Made by a program: the position numbers and the translations under genes. This document shows, in pieces, positions 1-11,111 of a stretch of DNA of 64,000 nt. The notes beneath the pieces were generated by a model. The model saw only the letters and a program-made list of their open reading frames with translations. It did no database searches and was not told the DNA's origin. Source of the stretch: Aspidapion aeneum (Eukaryota; Arthropoda; Insecta; Coleoptera; Brentidae); NCBI GenBank assembly GCA_963576565.1, contig OY755048.1:6058136-6122135 (forward strand), given 5' to 3'. The stretch's first letter is position 1. Each line of letters starts with the position of its first letter.

Positions 1-51
1 TTACCTATTGTAATAATTGACTTCAATAGGTAGAAAAAATGAAAATTAGTT

Positions 52-507
52 TTAATTCGGCAAGAGGCACAGTTTTATAACTGGCCGCTTGTAAACACCG
101 GTAGCCGTTCGTACCGTCGCTACACGCACTTGACCGTCTCCGCCGGGATGCAATTCGATAACCCGACCAACTGGCCATTTCAAAGGTGATTGGATGTGAT
201 CACTCGTTATGATAACCAAATCATTTAATTTGATATTTGGGGAAGAATCAGCCCACTTGTGTCGCTGTTGTAGCGTATGCAAATACTCTACAGAATACCT
301 TTTCCAAAAATCATTATGTAGTTTTTGGATTAGTTGCCATCTCGAGAGCCGATTTAGGGGAACCTCGGACAAATCTGACTCCGGAATTTCTGAATTAAGG
401 GGTTCTAGGGTCAAAAAATGCCCAGAGGTAAGAGGTTGAAGATCGTGTGGGTCTGAAGAGGCATGAGATAAAGGGCGACTATTAAGTACAGCTTCTATAT
501 GCGACAT
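52..507 (-). pseudogene. Pao/BEL integrase C-terminal part (catalytic Glu region and DUF5641)
   Basis: This open frame begins with IEAVLNSRPL, the catalytic-Glu region of Pao/BEL integrases, and continues through a DUF5641-like domain: RLSRWQLIQKLHNDFWKRY, RHKW, LVII and PVGRVIELHPG with VRVATVRT. It ends with TAA at 52-54, consistent with the natural end of the polyprotein. It is offset by one frame from the integrase core upstream. About 50 bases of 3' non-coding sequence remain before the window edge. Confidence 0.88.
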
Positions 508-1637
508 GTAAGGGTAGACATTTCCATGATGGACAACTTCTGGTCGCCGACAACTCGAACAAAATGAGTTTTAAAACTTTTGACGCCAGCTTCTGCCAGG
601 CCATTGAAATGTGGACTGAGAGGGGGTCCCAGATGCCAACGAATAGAAAGTCTGGTGGACGCACTTCTTGCGTAATCAAGTAATTGGTTACGAAACCCAA
701 AAAAATTACTGCCTTGATCTGACCAGCATTGCGTCACGCTTCCACGTCTAGAAATAAATCGAAGGAATGCACCTACAAACCCTTCGGTGGACAGTTCCAT
801 GGTTAATTCTAAATGCACGCAATGTGTGGCCGTACAGACAAACACACAGACATACGATTTGAAAGCTTTACAACCACGGTAACGATGAGGAATCACAAAG
901 AAAGGTCCACAAAAGTCGATAGCTACACTAGAAAAAGGTTTAAGTCGATTGATTCGATGAGCGGGAAGAGAACTCATTATGGGCGGTCTATAGGGTTTAG
1001 GGTTGATTCTAAAACATTGCTGTAAAAGCAGATTATGTAATGTTTTAAACCCAGGATGTAGGTATTGTCGATGAGTGGACTCGATAAGAAGAGTAGTTAA
1101 ACGATGGTTACTCGAAAGTAAGACGGGGTGTTTTGCAGAATAAGACAAAAGGTCAGATTTTTGTAATCTGCCACCGACTCTAATGATATTATTTTCATCA
1201 AGAAAAGGTGCAGGTTTTCGAAAAGGTTTCGGTATTGGTTTATCCTTAGATAACGCGGAAAAAAGCTCAGAAAAGCAAGAACCTTGAACGCGTTTGATAA
1301 GAAGATATAACGCACTTTGCATCTCACCGGTGGTAGGAAAAACAATATTTTTAAAAATAATTTTTTGGTCCGGTAGATTAGTGGGTTTTTGATAGGAATG
1401 GTTTTGAAAAAGGTTCACTATTCGAAGGACATAACAAATGATACGTTGAATTTTTGATATAGATGAATATTTGATAAGAAGCTGATCTAAGAAGTTAACG
1501 TCAATTATCGCATTGCAACAGACCTTTGGCTTTTCCTCCAGATTAAAATCTCCGAAATCAATCGGCATTTTTGATTTATGAAAATCGGGCCATTCGTTTT
1601 CGGGAGACCACAAAAACGACGGTGCGTTCCACCACAT
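495..1637 (-). pseudogene. Pao/BEL integrase (H2C2 and DDE core)
   Basis: The integrase joins the cDNA to the chromosome. After WWNAPSFLW the product has the GGRLQKSDLL and HPVLL motifs and the HRQYLHPG segment of the H2C2 zinc finger, then the catalytic core: VAIDFCGPF (first Asp), ATHCVHLEL, and SDQGSNF (second Asp). The frame is lost near 500 at MEMSTLTCRI, exactly where the family reads on to IEAVLNSRPL; that continuation is in the next frame (52-507). The Met at 1637 is internal to the polyprotein and is not a true start. Confidence 0.9.
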
Positions 1638-1639
1638 GT

Positions 1640-3135
1640 CATGTTAAATTAGCTGTGAAGGGGTGGCCCCTCGTGACGCAATATCGGCTGCATTTAAAGC
1701 AGAAGGAATGTAGCGCCATGAGTTTGAGCGAATGATTTCTTGGATCCTACTGACTCGATTTCCAATAAAGGTTTGCCAGCGATTAGGAGGGGATGAAAGC
1801 CAGTGCAATACGACTTGCAAATCGCAGAAAGTAACGATATTTGTAAAAGTTATTTTTCCTTCATAGCTAGATAAGACGAAATCAATTAATTCGCTTAAAA
1901 GAAATGCGCCTAGGAGTTCTAGCCTAGCCTAAGTTTGTGACTTTATAGGCGCGACCCTAGATTTTGCAGATATGAGAGAAACAGATATATTGTTTTTCTC
2001 TTCCACACGAAAATATACGACGCCTGCGTAGCCTCGAATTGAAGCGTCACAGAAGCCGATGATTTGACAGGTATTGGTTTTAGACAGTTTGATTTGTCGG
2101 GGTAATTGAAAATTGGAAAGAAGCGGGAATTCAGAACGAAGTTTGTTCCAAGAGTCGATGATAGAAGAATCTGGTTCTTCGTCCCAGCCTATTTTCGATA
2201 TCCACAACTGTTGCAAAATAAATTTTGCTTGTAGCAACAAGGGACAAAGAAAACCTAAGGGATCGAAGATTGTTCCTATGATAGATAAAATAGAACGTTT
2301 AGTTGGGGGTTTGTCCTTCATTCGGCATTGGTAAGAAAAAATGTCGTTTTTTGGATGCCATTGAAGTCCTAAAACTTTGATAAAGTGTGGTTCCTCCTTG
2401 TCAAAAGAGAGAGGCATTTGACGATCGGATTCTGGCAATGTTGCCAATAACTCAGGACAATTGCTTGCCCATTTTTTAAGTTCAGATCCTCTCGACTTCA
2501 ACAAATCATTGAGTTCCATCTGTAGGGAAAGGGCCTCAGAAAGCGAAGGGCTAGTTCCCAAGATATCGTCGATGTAAATTAACGTTTTTAGAACACTACT
2601 AGCCATAGGAAAACGTTCCTTTTCTCTCTCTGCCAGCTCATTTAATGTACGCATGGCTAGAAAGGGTGAGCATGTCATGCCAAAAGTGACAGTTGAAAGT
2701 TCTCACACTGAAAGTGGATCCTGTGGAAACCTCCACAATATCCTTTGATAAGGACGGTGATAAGGATTGATAAGGACTTGACGGAACATCTGTTTGATAT
2801 CAGCAATGTAGGCAATAGGATTAAGACGAAACGTAAGGAGTAAAGAAGCAATATCCTTTTGAAGTTTCGGTCCAGACAACAACGTGTCATTGAGACTAAT
2901 ATTCTTTGGGGTGACTGCCGAATAATCCCAGACTACCCTTAATTTTGTACTTAAGCTTTCCTGCTTTAGTACGCAATGATGTGCCAAAAACATGATACGT
3001 CGACTTTTGGTTGACTAGATAAAACTAGACTCATGTGATTAGAATCGATATAGTCTTGCATGAATATCTTTAAACGGAAGATCTACCATGAATCTACCGC
3101 TCTGTTGCCGTACGACACTCGCAGTAAAAATTGAT
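1640..3135 (-). pseudogene. Pao/BEL reverse transcriptase and RNase H, with stops and a deletion
   Basis: This part copies RNA into DNA and degrades the template. Reading down the minus strand: a linker with GRFMVDLPF, then AHHCVLKQE and KLRVVWDYSA (RT fingers), ADIKQMFRQV (first catalytic Asp), TFGMTCSPF and YIDDI (catalytic Asp pair), then the A17-like LGLQWHP region, GFCDASIRGYAG (RNase H) and RLELLGA. Lesions: TGA at 2703-2705 after DPLSV, TAG at 1929-1931 just before ARLELLGA, and TAA near 1650 before HDMWWN. The linker between LPFK and the family's MQDYIDSNHMSLV motif is about 60 residues shorter than usual and out of frame. The catalytic residues are present, so decay came through truncating lesions rather than loss of the active site. 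Confidence 0.9.
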
Positions 3136-3140
3136 TCCGC

Positions 3141-4120
3141 TTATTTTTCCTCCTTTGATAAGATTTGTTTTTTAGGCAAATGTTCGATTTCCCAAAACCT
3201 AGGGATAATGACCTCTAAAGGAGGTGAATGACTCGGTAAAAAACAACTGGTTCGTTCCGTAAGACTACCTACTTCGTCCACTTTTCCCATGACGACCCAG
3301 CCAAAGATGGTTTCAAGGGCTGAAGGTTGCCCTATTTGTCCAAGAACCCTGCCCTCCTTGAATATCTGTGCGAATAGCTCGCAACCAATAACTAGGTCCA
3401 CAGGTCTAGATTTGAAATAAGATGGGTCGGCAAGTTTAAGGTTTTCCAAGTGTTTCCACTGATTATCGTTCAAAGTGAATGTAGGCATATTGGAACCTAG
3501 TTGTGGAACAACAATTGCTTCGAAATTAAGTAAAGGATTGACTTGTCCTTGTGGCTTAATGTGACATTGAACGAGCCCTTTGGAAGTAAGAGAAGACATT
3601 TGATTTAATCGGAATATTTCAGTACTGTAACTTCGCCTAGGAAGATTAAGACGCTGAATACACTTTTCACTGATGAATCCTGTCTGTGATCCAGAATCAA
3701 GCAGTGCCCTTACAGGTTGAAAATTTCCGCAACCGTCCATAACATCTATTATGGCGGTGCATAAAAGAAAGGTACCTGAAGGTCCTGAGGTATTTAATGA
3801 CACATGAAGATTATTGACAGGTGGTGTGTGAATGACAGGACTAGTATCTTGGCTTCCAGACTCTTTATTAGTTTCTAAGATATGAGTTAAAGTGTGGTGC
3901 CTTTTACTATTGCAAGTCCTGCATAAATATTTTGATTTGCACATAGACGCTAGACATAATTTTTTCTGCTTGACGAAAGATAGGCGATCGATAGGTGAGA
4001 GGTCAAGAAATGTTTGACATTTCGAAAGCACGTGACCTTGATTACACCGGAAACATTTTATTCCCGTACTTGAATTAGTTGAGGTGCCAGCCAGTCCTAT
4101 AAAAGGCGAATTGGATGATT
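3141..4120 (-). pseudogene. Pao/BEL zinc knuckle and aspartic protease
   Basis: Just downstream of the gag frameshift, codons near 4035-4060 read CFRCNQGHVLSKC, a CCHC zinc knuckle that binds the packaged RNA. A second Cys/His cluster follows (CRTCNSKRHH). About 110 residues into the open frame that begins at 4031 comes LLDSGSQTGFI, the aspartic protease active site (DSGS) of the Pao/BEL DUF1758 family, followed by the usual DLVIGCE motif before the reverse transcriptase. This enzyme cuts the polyprotein. The frame ends at a stop at 3141, with the family-typical EEK stretch just before it. The protease domain itself looks intact over its length. Confidence 0.9.
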
Positions 4121-4996
4121 TATAGGTAGTACCAAAACTTTACATCTTTTTTCTAGAAATTGAAAAAGTGACTGAAAATTGGGAATTTCAGTATTAGTAT
4201 TGGCGTGACTCATTTCGAAATTTGAACGCGTCGGAATATCCAATTTTTCTAACAGAATGAAGAAAATAATAAAGTCCCAACTGTCAACGTCAAAGCTAAG
4301 TGATTTTAAAATTTCTAGCGATTCTGAAAAGGTGTCAATTAAATTACGCAATTCTTTAGCTGACTCGTTTTTTAATGTAGAGTTCATAATTGTGCTTAAA
4401 GCATTATTTGCGAGGTTTCGCTTGTTTTGATATTTATTGACTAATTTGTCGTAAACAATTTTATAATTTTGATCAGATAAGCTAATCCTTGATATCAATT
4501 TTAAAGGCTCATCCTCGAGATATGAAAATAAATATTGAAGTTTTCGGACGTTACTTAGACTTTGATTTTGATCTATAATGTTATTAAAAAGATCGAAAAA
4601 GCTTGGCCATAATTTTTGATCACCTCGAAATATGGGAATACCTAACTCTTTGAGTTTTGGAGTTTCGTTTTGTCGAACATATGATCCCGAAAAGGATGGG
4701 GCCTCAACCGGAAATATTTTAGAGTAAACCCCCTTACACGCATAAAAATATTTACGAGCTTCTGAAAGGATCGCATCTTCCGTTTTAAACTCCTCGTCGT
4801 CCGAGTCGTCTATCATCATAATGACATCATTATGTGCCAACATGCATTTATCGAAGGTTTCATCCAAATCGGAATACCTCACTTGAGACTCGTTTCTCGC
4901 TTTTGCGTCCGTTGCCGCGGTTTGTGAAAACACATAACACTTGGTGATCGCAGATAAAAAACCCTTGCGTTTTTGCACGGCTTTTTTGATAGACAT
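4097..4996 (-). pseudogene. Pao/BEL gag (capsid region)
   Basis: This is the structural protein region of the retrotransposon. The middle of the product (roughly residues 120-240) carries the DUF1759-like pattern: the segment IPIFRGD, then a W-P-F-D-L-F run, then KLQYLFSYLEDEPLKLI, then YDKLVNKYQNKR. These are typical of Pao/BEL gag. I favour the Met at 4996, because the upstream in-frame Met at 5038 adds only a short, unconserved tail. The N-terminal third has an acidic patch (DDSDDEE). The frame runs past FLEKRCKVL into non-family sequence near 4130; the expected zinc knuckle continues in another frame, so a single-base-scale frameshift separates gag from its nucleic-acid-binding tail. Confidence 0.88.
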
Positions 4997-5038
4997 GATT
5001 TTATCTTTGAAATGACGAAATTGTCGGTAAATATACAA

Positions 5039-5545
5039 TTAACGCTAAATTAATGCTTCTGAAATAGAAAAATGACGAATTGTCGAAAATATGCACTAAT
5101 TTATCGCAATTGATGAAAATTGTTTTAAATATCGAAATGGTATGGAACAAATCTAATCACAGAAATGTTGTTTGTTCGTTTTGATTGATCCTCGATTTTG
5201 TTTACTGAAATGACCACGCGGTAGACCCTGCGTTACCATAGCAGCGGACCGAAAACAGGTGAATTGCGCCGAAACCGAAGGTCGAACGAAAAACTACGGT
5301 TCTATACGATTGGCAAAATTCAAGGCCGTGTGATCGCCGTGTGAAAATGGCTGACTTAAATACCGTCGTATGGAGTAAATCTATTTATTCGGTTCGGAGG
5401 AACACTTTATGTCTTCCCGCAGTTGGAAAAACGATAACTGCAATGGACTGTATATATTTTATTAAATGAAATGAAATTTATATTGATACGAAATCACGAA
5501 ATAATTAAAAGGTCCATAGGTTAATTGCTGTTACCCACACAACGG
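5039..5545 (-). other. Probable 5' LTR and leader of the Pao/BEL element
   Basis: This AT-rich, non-coding stretch lies directly upstream of the gag start on the minus strand. A sequence reading TGTGTGGGTAACAG at its outer edge would suit the usual TG start of an LTR, and a TATA-like GGTATTTAAG occurs near 5355. Two near-identical short segments around CGACAATT-CGTCATT lie close to the gag start. I could not identify a primer binding site or a CA end, so the split between LTR and leader is unknown. Confidence 0.4.
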
Positions 5546-5581
5546 AAATCAGAGACAAAGTACTCACCAGTTTGCAGCCAA

Positions 5582-5626
5582 TTTCTCCACGTTCCTGGGC
5601 CCCTGTCTGGATCTAATGATAGCACC
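5582..5626 (-). other. Possible 45-bp host exon beside the Pao insertion
   Basis: On the minus strand a CTATCATTAG acceptor is followed by 45 bases, comparatively GC-rich for this area, and then CTG/GTGAGTAC, a near-ideal 5' splice site. One frame reads PDRGPGTWRNWLQTG. Upstream on the same strand (5613-5846) is a 77-codon ORF without recognisable motifs. The segment could be an exon of a host gene that took the retrotransposon into its next intron, or chance. Low confidence. Confidence 0.22.
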
Positions 5627-5846
5627 ACATAGCTGAAAGGCTGAAGTTTCCAGTTCTATGCTTCAGTACACCAAAATCGAGCACTTTCAAGTGTAGAAAT
5701 TTGTAATAGTTGGAGAAAGTAATTAACATGCCATTTTTCTCGAGGCGGTAGAAAAGGATCTCTCTGATTCTTGGTGCGCATGTCAAATGCGCGAAAAATG
5801 TACTCTGTCCTTCATCCAATTGTGTGGTTTTAAAATTTAAAAACAA

Positions 5847-7286
5847 CCGCGAAATTTACCGGGAGCTAACAGTAGGTTACTATCAATCATAAGTTTTAGG
5901 GCGTCACGACGCTACCAATAATGCGACGCCGAGCAAAGCACTGTTTTTTCCTAACTTCGTATGGAGTCCTTAAACAGCGTGCCAAGTTATATCAAAATCA
6001 CTCAAAAATTTAATATTTTAAAAGTGACGACCCGACCATTATTGTCTTAATTAGAATGACGAATTTTTACAAAGAACACATGCATTTTCTCAAATCAAAA
6101 GAAGTATTTTTCTCGGCTTTAAAGAAACGTTATCTCGATTTAAAATATACTTTCAGTTATGTAGTCTTTGGTTATCGATATAATTAGAGCTGTAAGTACA
6201 CTGCTAAACATTTTAAAAGTACTTGACGTTTTAAGTAGATTTTCTTTCAAATGTACTTTAATTATCAAGTACATATAAAAGTACTTAGTGTTGTACTTAA
6301 AGTATATTTTGGTGTACTCAAAGTACTTTCCCAAGTAACATTTCTTTATTTATAGCAGAAGCTAAAAGGTTGCCAGCGCCTTTCCTTAAAACCATTCGTT
6401 TCAATGTTTGGTCGCTAGCACGTTCCCATTACCCTATATACCCCTTAGACCTCCTAAATGGGACTCCCCTATTGGTGGTGACAACCTATGTATTAAACTC
6501 ACTATAAAACCATAAGAAATAAACTCTTGCTTCGCCCTTTAGTGGTTCCACCAGTATAGAACCTTTTAGACCCTAAAGCTATTATGCCAAGTTTTAAAAG
6601 CAACTCAGAAACGTCCTCTATCCTATTATAAAACTAGATTTGGTAATTTGGTATCCTGGCGATTCTGTTGAATACCATACCTTTAGAGTAAAGAATTTTT
6701 CCTATAAAAGCTTTAGCGATATTTTAGATTTACAATGGCTATATAAAATAATTTTGGTCACAAAATTGCCAAAAATGTCAGAGTCCCAAAATTATTTTAT
6801 CACATAAAAATATAACTATATATGAGGAGTATGTCGTTTTGTTGATCATCAAATTGCCTGCCAGACTTATTTTTGTGATAAAAGCGTATCTGAAAAGCTC
6901 TCAAAACAAGCGCGCCAGCTCAAAAATGCGTTTTAATCGTTTTTTGATAACAAAATAACAAATATTTAAAATCAAAAAAAATAATTTACACTATTCAGCA
7001 TTAAAAAAGTTTGTTTGGTTTACATAAATCAAAATAAAAGTAAAATTATTGTTAAAAAACACTGCTAAAACGACTAGATAAATATTTTCTGTTTACAATA
7101 TTTTTTAAATAATTTTATATACGCTATTATCGTTTTATAGTGGTCACTTGGTTTTATTTGTTACTCTATCGCAACAAGGATTTTTGAGTGCCCTTATAAA
7201 ACCAATAAAAAACATAACCTCACTTAAATTTTTTGTATTTGTTTTTTAAAGTGTTGTGTTAAAAGCGTATAATTCAACACTTTTTA
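5847..7286. other. AT-rich non-coding DNA with a local AAGTAC cluster
   Basis: No supported gene. Between about 6170 and 6335 the word AAGTAC/GTACTT recurs many times, which resembles the subterminal repeats of some DNA-transposon derivatives, but I could not find matching ends or a target duplication. The rest is low-complexity AT-rich sequence. Confidence 0.5.
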
Positions 7287-7320
7287 ATGTTTTTTATTGT
7301 GCAATTTGCACACAATCAAG

Positions 7321-7480
7321 AGGGCCAGTGCAATGATATCCGTTGTGCCTGCAGGTTGGAGGGAAACATCTTATATTGGTCGTTTAAACAGGCCTTATCT
7401 ACTCCTGGGTGCCCTACCCAGGAGCAAGGAAGCTCAACAATTATTAATTATTGTGCTTTAAATAATCAATCTTGCAATAG
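7321..7480 (+). CDS. Candidate exon of a cysteine-rich protein, unrecognised
   Basis: The open frame (which could also start at a Met at 7287) reads GQCNDIRCACRLEGNILYW, then STPGCPTQEQG and INYCALNNQSCNR, giving six cysteines in about 55 residues. It is bounded by an acceptor-like CACACAATCAAG and ends at CAATAG/GTAGGT, a good donor. Base composition is more GC-rich than the flanks and nothing in it looks like a mobile element. I infer a disulphide-rich extracellular segment; a very weak hydrophobic start (MFFIVQF) could be a short signal sequence. Joined in phase to the AG at 8312, it would read on for about a dozen codons (NRRCLENSSRWIEG) to a stop. Family not recognised; it may be a chance ORF. 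Confidence 0.38.
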
Positions 7481-7484
7481 GTAG

Positions 7485-8290
7485 GTACCAATCTGTACCT
7501 AGGTATTTGTACTGTTTTTACCAGAAGTACCTAAAAAAACTAAAACACGAAAGTATTTATTTACTTCTGTTAGAACCCTTAAGGAAACAATGTTTTATAT
7601 GGCCGCCTATTTAAATAATATTTAATTTGCAGCTATGGGTAACTAAATACAAAAAAATTAAGTTTACCTTTAAGTTTATATTTAGCACTCTTGGAAACAA
7701 GGTTCTATATGGGCGCCTATATAATCATATTTACTATTAAACTACTGGCAACTATAAAAACAAAAAGATATAAAGTAACCTTATAGCCCTATTATAAAAC
7801 ACTTTTGTTGTGACCTAAAGTAATGAAAACAACTAAATGACATCTTTATAAATCAGAAATCAATAAAATCAAAAGTATCTATAAATCACTTTTTGGTTGT
7901 AGAACACCTCCTTAGGTAATTGGCAATATAAATTACCTTTATATAAATTGATCCTTAAAGGCATAACAGCACCCTCTAAATAACCCCGGAGCCAAATTAA
8001 TAAAACCTTGAGTGGTAATAATGTTACTTGGGTTGCTTCGTTTTTTTATTAAAATTTCGTAATAAAACCCTACGAAAAACAAAAAATGAACACAATATAA
8101 TTTTTTCCTACATTAAAAAAAGGTTTTTTTTTATTTAAATTTTACTTTACCTAGGTTCATGTCTACTAAAACTTAAAAAAAACGGCACAATCCAATGTGA
8201 GTCAAATGTGAAATGAATAAAGGTGTAAAAAGTAATTACTGAAGGTAAAGAAGTTTTCTGGGCTGTTAATTTGAGGCACGATTCCTAGAC
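7485..8290. other. AT-rich non-coding DNA
   Basis: Nothing recognisable except a degenerate local repeat, in which a phrase like ATATGG(C/G)CGCCTATxTAA occurs near 7600 and again near 7708. It could be the intron between the candidate exons at 7.4 and 8.3 kb. Confidence 0.4.
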
Positions 8291-8312
8291 TAAAAGCGCT
8301 TAGATGTTTGGA

Positions 8313-8480
8313 AAACTCCAGTCGCTGGATTGAGGGATAACAGTCGCTTTAATGCATTCGCTTCTCTGGCATTGCATATTCCAGCAAGCGGACAAACCGT
8401 AGAGCGGGCAGCTATCTGCGCACGTGCTGCCGCGTGTTGCGCACAGCGTCGGGAAGTCAGGCAGATTCCAGTTTGTTGTT
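8313..8480 (+). other. GC-rich coding-like island with long open frames on both strands
   Basis: This 170-bp block is sharply GC-richer than its surroundings and stays open in three frames, one plus and two minus. The plus frame (NSRFNAFASLALHIP, then CARAAACCAQRR and IPVCCF) is bounded by GCGCTTAG and CACAG/GTAGAG, plausible acceptor and donor. One minus frame is also cysteine-rich (CADSCPLYGLSACWNMQC) and starts with a Met at 8491; the other starts at 8487. I cannot decide which strand, if either, is coding. Composition and splice-like borders suggest an exon or a CpG-rich regulatory segment. Confidence 0.35.
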
Positions 8481-8499
8481 TTTCCATGCACAGGTAGAG

Positions 8500-9955
8500 A
8501 TCAGTGAGTTTGGATCTCGCCGTCAGTTTACAGTGCGACCAGATTCCCGAAAGGATCTATTTTTTTGCGCGTGCTGAGAAAAAACTTTAAACGTGAAGTT
8601 TTTGTGTTTTAGTCCTCAAAGTTTCCACCTGCTTTTGCTAAGAGAATTCTTCTCCGGAAAAAAAATCAGGTTAAAAAGATTGATGTTCGATGTTGAGTCA
8701 CCTTTAGAACAAACCCACTACACCAAAAACTTAAGTTAGTATTTTTCTTTTGTTATTTGTTTTGGCAACCATTCAAGAAAACCGTAATTTAGCGATTTTA
8801 CGAGGCATTTAGTGTCGAAAGTTCATATTTTTCCGGTTTGGTGTGTTATTGTTGGCAAATCTTGAATCTTGTTCTGTCAAAGTTAATAAATTTTCAAATT
8901 TATTGCTAAAAACATTGTCTACTTGTATGAGAATGTGTTTAGTGATTTTTTCGTTTTTAGTATTCAAACATTTTCAGCCGTTTAATTAAATAACCGTGTT
9001 CTTAGGATGCAAGGTTTATTACCTTAATAATATGAGTCGTAAGTTATAAATAAATGGTTATCTAAAACTATATCTAGTCGTCATGTCTGCAAACAATTTT
9101 TATTATATTAATAATTTGGTAATGGAAATTTTAATGTCGAATTAAAAGACTTACTCAAGTTTGTAAATATGTGTTTAGTGCATGAATTAAATTATGTTAT
9201 TTATTGTATTTAAGGCTGCTTGACATAATGCATGATAAATTACTAATATTTGCAGGCTAAAATTTTTTTTTAAACCTTCTGGTTTAATAGATAGACACGT
9301 CCAAGATACAAATACATTTTCAAACCTTAGATATTCAGCTGTATATATTTAGATTTTATGTAAATTTTTTCATCGGAGATTTAAAAAAACATAAGCCACC
9401 CAAAAACATTAACAACAAAATCACTAAAAATGACATCTTTGCGAAAAACTGACATACTATTTGGTAATGCCTAGAATTGTCAGTTCATATTTCCCAGACT
9501 TACCGATTGAATGCAAAAGAAATAGCACTCGACCTATAAAAATGAATAGCCTGCAACAATCAGCTGGATTTATATTGCGCGTGCGCTTAGTCAAAATTGC
9601 ATGCAAATTTAGGAGTATTTGACACAAATTTAAAAAAAATATAGATGCATAGATATAGATTTTCTATATTAGTTCATATTCTAGTGAAATAATTGGTATT
9701 TAAAAACTAAGCTTCCCATTTAAGGGTGCTAGGTCATAAAACTTAATTTCTGGTTCTGTTAAAGGTTTAAATAATTTTTTATTTTAAATGCAAAGGGTTT
9801 TAACTTAAATATATTTTTTTATACTATTACAAGTTTATTATATCAACACAAAACTTTAATTAAATTTAAAAAATGATATTTTTTATTTAAAAATGGCAGC
9901 CATATTTAAACATTTAAAGTTCACTTTTCACATAAAAACTTGTGTACACCATTTA
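8500..9955. other. AT-rich non-coding DNA
   Basis: I see no coding signal, repeat or mobile-element end in this interval. Confidence 0.5.
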
Positions 9956-9956
9956 A

Positions 9957-10384
9957 ATGCTATCCGTTAGCTTTGAAAGTTATTAAGTCCGTTCCATCAT
10001 CACATTTGACAGTATGTACGTTTTAAAACTGTTTGAACGACAAAATAACTAGTTCAAGTCAGTCAGGTGATCATATGCAAGAGAGTTAAATTGAAAGTCA
10101 CGTGACTAAAAGAAAGGGTAGGTTTCGTTGTCTCTCGTAAAAGTAGATCAAATGTAAAGCATGAACTCGAGAGCTCTAAATTAAAGTTGCACACAGGAAA
10201 AAGAGATTTTTGAATTACTTTGCGAAATGCTATCCGTTAGCTTTGAAAGTTATCATCACATTCGACAGTACGTACGTTTTAAAACTGTTTGAACGACAAA
10301 ATAACTAGTCCAAGTCAGTCAGGTGATCATATTCAAGAGATTTAAATTGAAAGTCAAGAGATTTTTGAATTACTTTGCGAAATT
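9957..10384. repeat. Local tandem duplication, second copy internally deleted
   Basis: The segment beginning ATGCTATCCGTTAGCTTTGA at 9957 recurs at 10228. Both copies run through ACGACAAAATAACTAGT and CAGTCAGGTGATCATAT and end with AAGAGATTTTTGAATTAC followed by TTTGCGAAAT. The first copy is about 271 bp; the second is about 157 bp, lacking the middle and carrying scattered substitutions. This indicates one duplication followed by a deletion and mutation. Confidence 0.9.
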
Positions 10385-10480
10385 GCTTATTGTATGTAAA
10401 TTTTATGAAAAATAATTACAGCTACACTAGTTTTACTTCTGCACGATTTTTTTTGTAAAATTACATAGTTTTATTATGCA

Positions 10481-10529
10481 GAATATAAATTAAATTACTG
10501 TAGTTTTTACAGTAATTTAATTTATATTC
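10481..10529. repeat. Perfect 22-bp inverted repeat with 5-nt loop
   Basis: The arm GAATATAAATTAAATTACTG plus TA (10481-10502) is perfectly complementary to 10508-10529, separated by GTTTT. It is AT-rich with no visible target duplication. It could be a cruciform, the end of a relic element, or a replication-slippage product. Confidence 0.95.
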
Positions 10530-11111
10530 ACAAACTATAAACCACTAGAGACTGCCTAATATAAACTTAATATACCAAAAATTGAAACCAACTTGCATTA
10601 GCACTTATTTTTTGGCCAATGATTTTTATATATTTTTTTTGATATATAATATATATAAGTTTTATGTGAAATTTATCTTATTTATTTATTTGTATTTTGT
10701 AATTTGATTTTACACACTAAAGCAAGTTTTTGTGATTGTATCCATTTTTAGCAAATATAGATCGTGATACTTCTAAGAAGTAGAGAAAATCACATTTTGT
10801 AGCTTGTGCTTTAGTAGGTATATATAGTTTATGACTGTTTGTTATAGCCAGTTACGAAAAAAATTCGGGAAAGATTAAAAGATTTCAATAAAAATTTGCC
10901 CCCCTCCCTAGGTACGGCCTTGAGAATTACTCTAGTTCAAGGAAGTTAAAACATATGTAAGTGGAGTATAAAGTGATTAAAAGCTAAAAACTACATACTT
11001 ATGTGCATGTGATATATAAAGATTTAATTTTTTTGGTCATTCACTGTTTTTTGTAATTTTCTCAGAATAAATTTAAATTTAATGTAAATTTATGGTATAT
11101 TTTTATCTCAG
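10530..11111. other. AT-rich non-coding DNA
   Basis: No gene or element recognised. A TATA-rich run lies near 10628-10660. The last bases (TTTTTATCTCAG) form a strong 3' splice-like signal for the candidate exon that follows. Confidence 0.5.

Larger units (their letters stand above)
1..5545 (-). mobile_element. Decayed Pao/BEL LTR retrotransposon, 3' LTR cut by window edge
   Basis: The element reads right to left, with the domain order of Pao/BEL elements: gag (DUF1759-like), zinc knuckle, aspartic protease (DUF1758-like, DSGS), reverse transcriptase (YIDD), RNase H, H2C2 zinc finger plus integrase core, and a C-terminal DUF5641-like domain. These functions normally make a virus-like particle in the cytoplasm, copy the RNA into DNA and integrate it. 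This copy cannot do so as a unit: in-frame stops are seen near 2703, 1929 and about 1650, frameshifts near 4090, 3050 and 500, and the protease-RT linker is shortened. The right boundary is approximate and the 3' LTR lies outside the window, so LTR identity and target duplication cannot be checked. Family assignment is firm from motif order. Confidence 0.93.

Noticed and set aside
6140..6334. 64-codon minus ORF in AAGTAC-rich DNA
   Set aside because: It is a translation of AT-rich recurring words with no protein-like motif.
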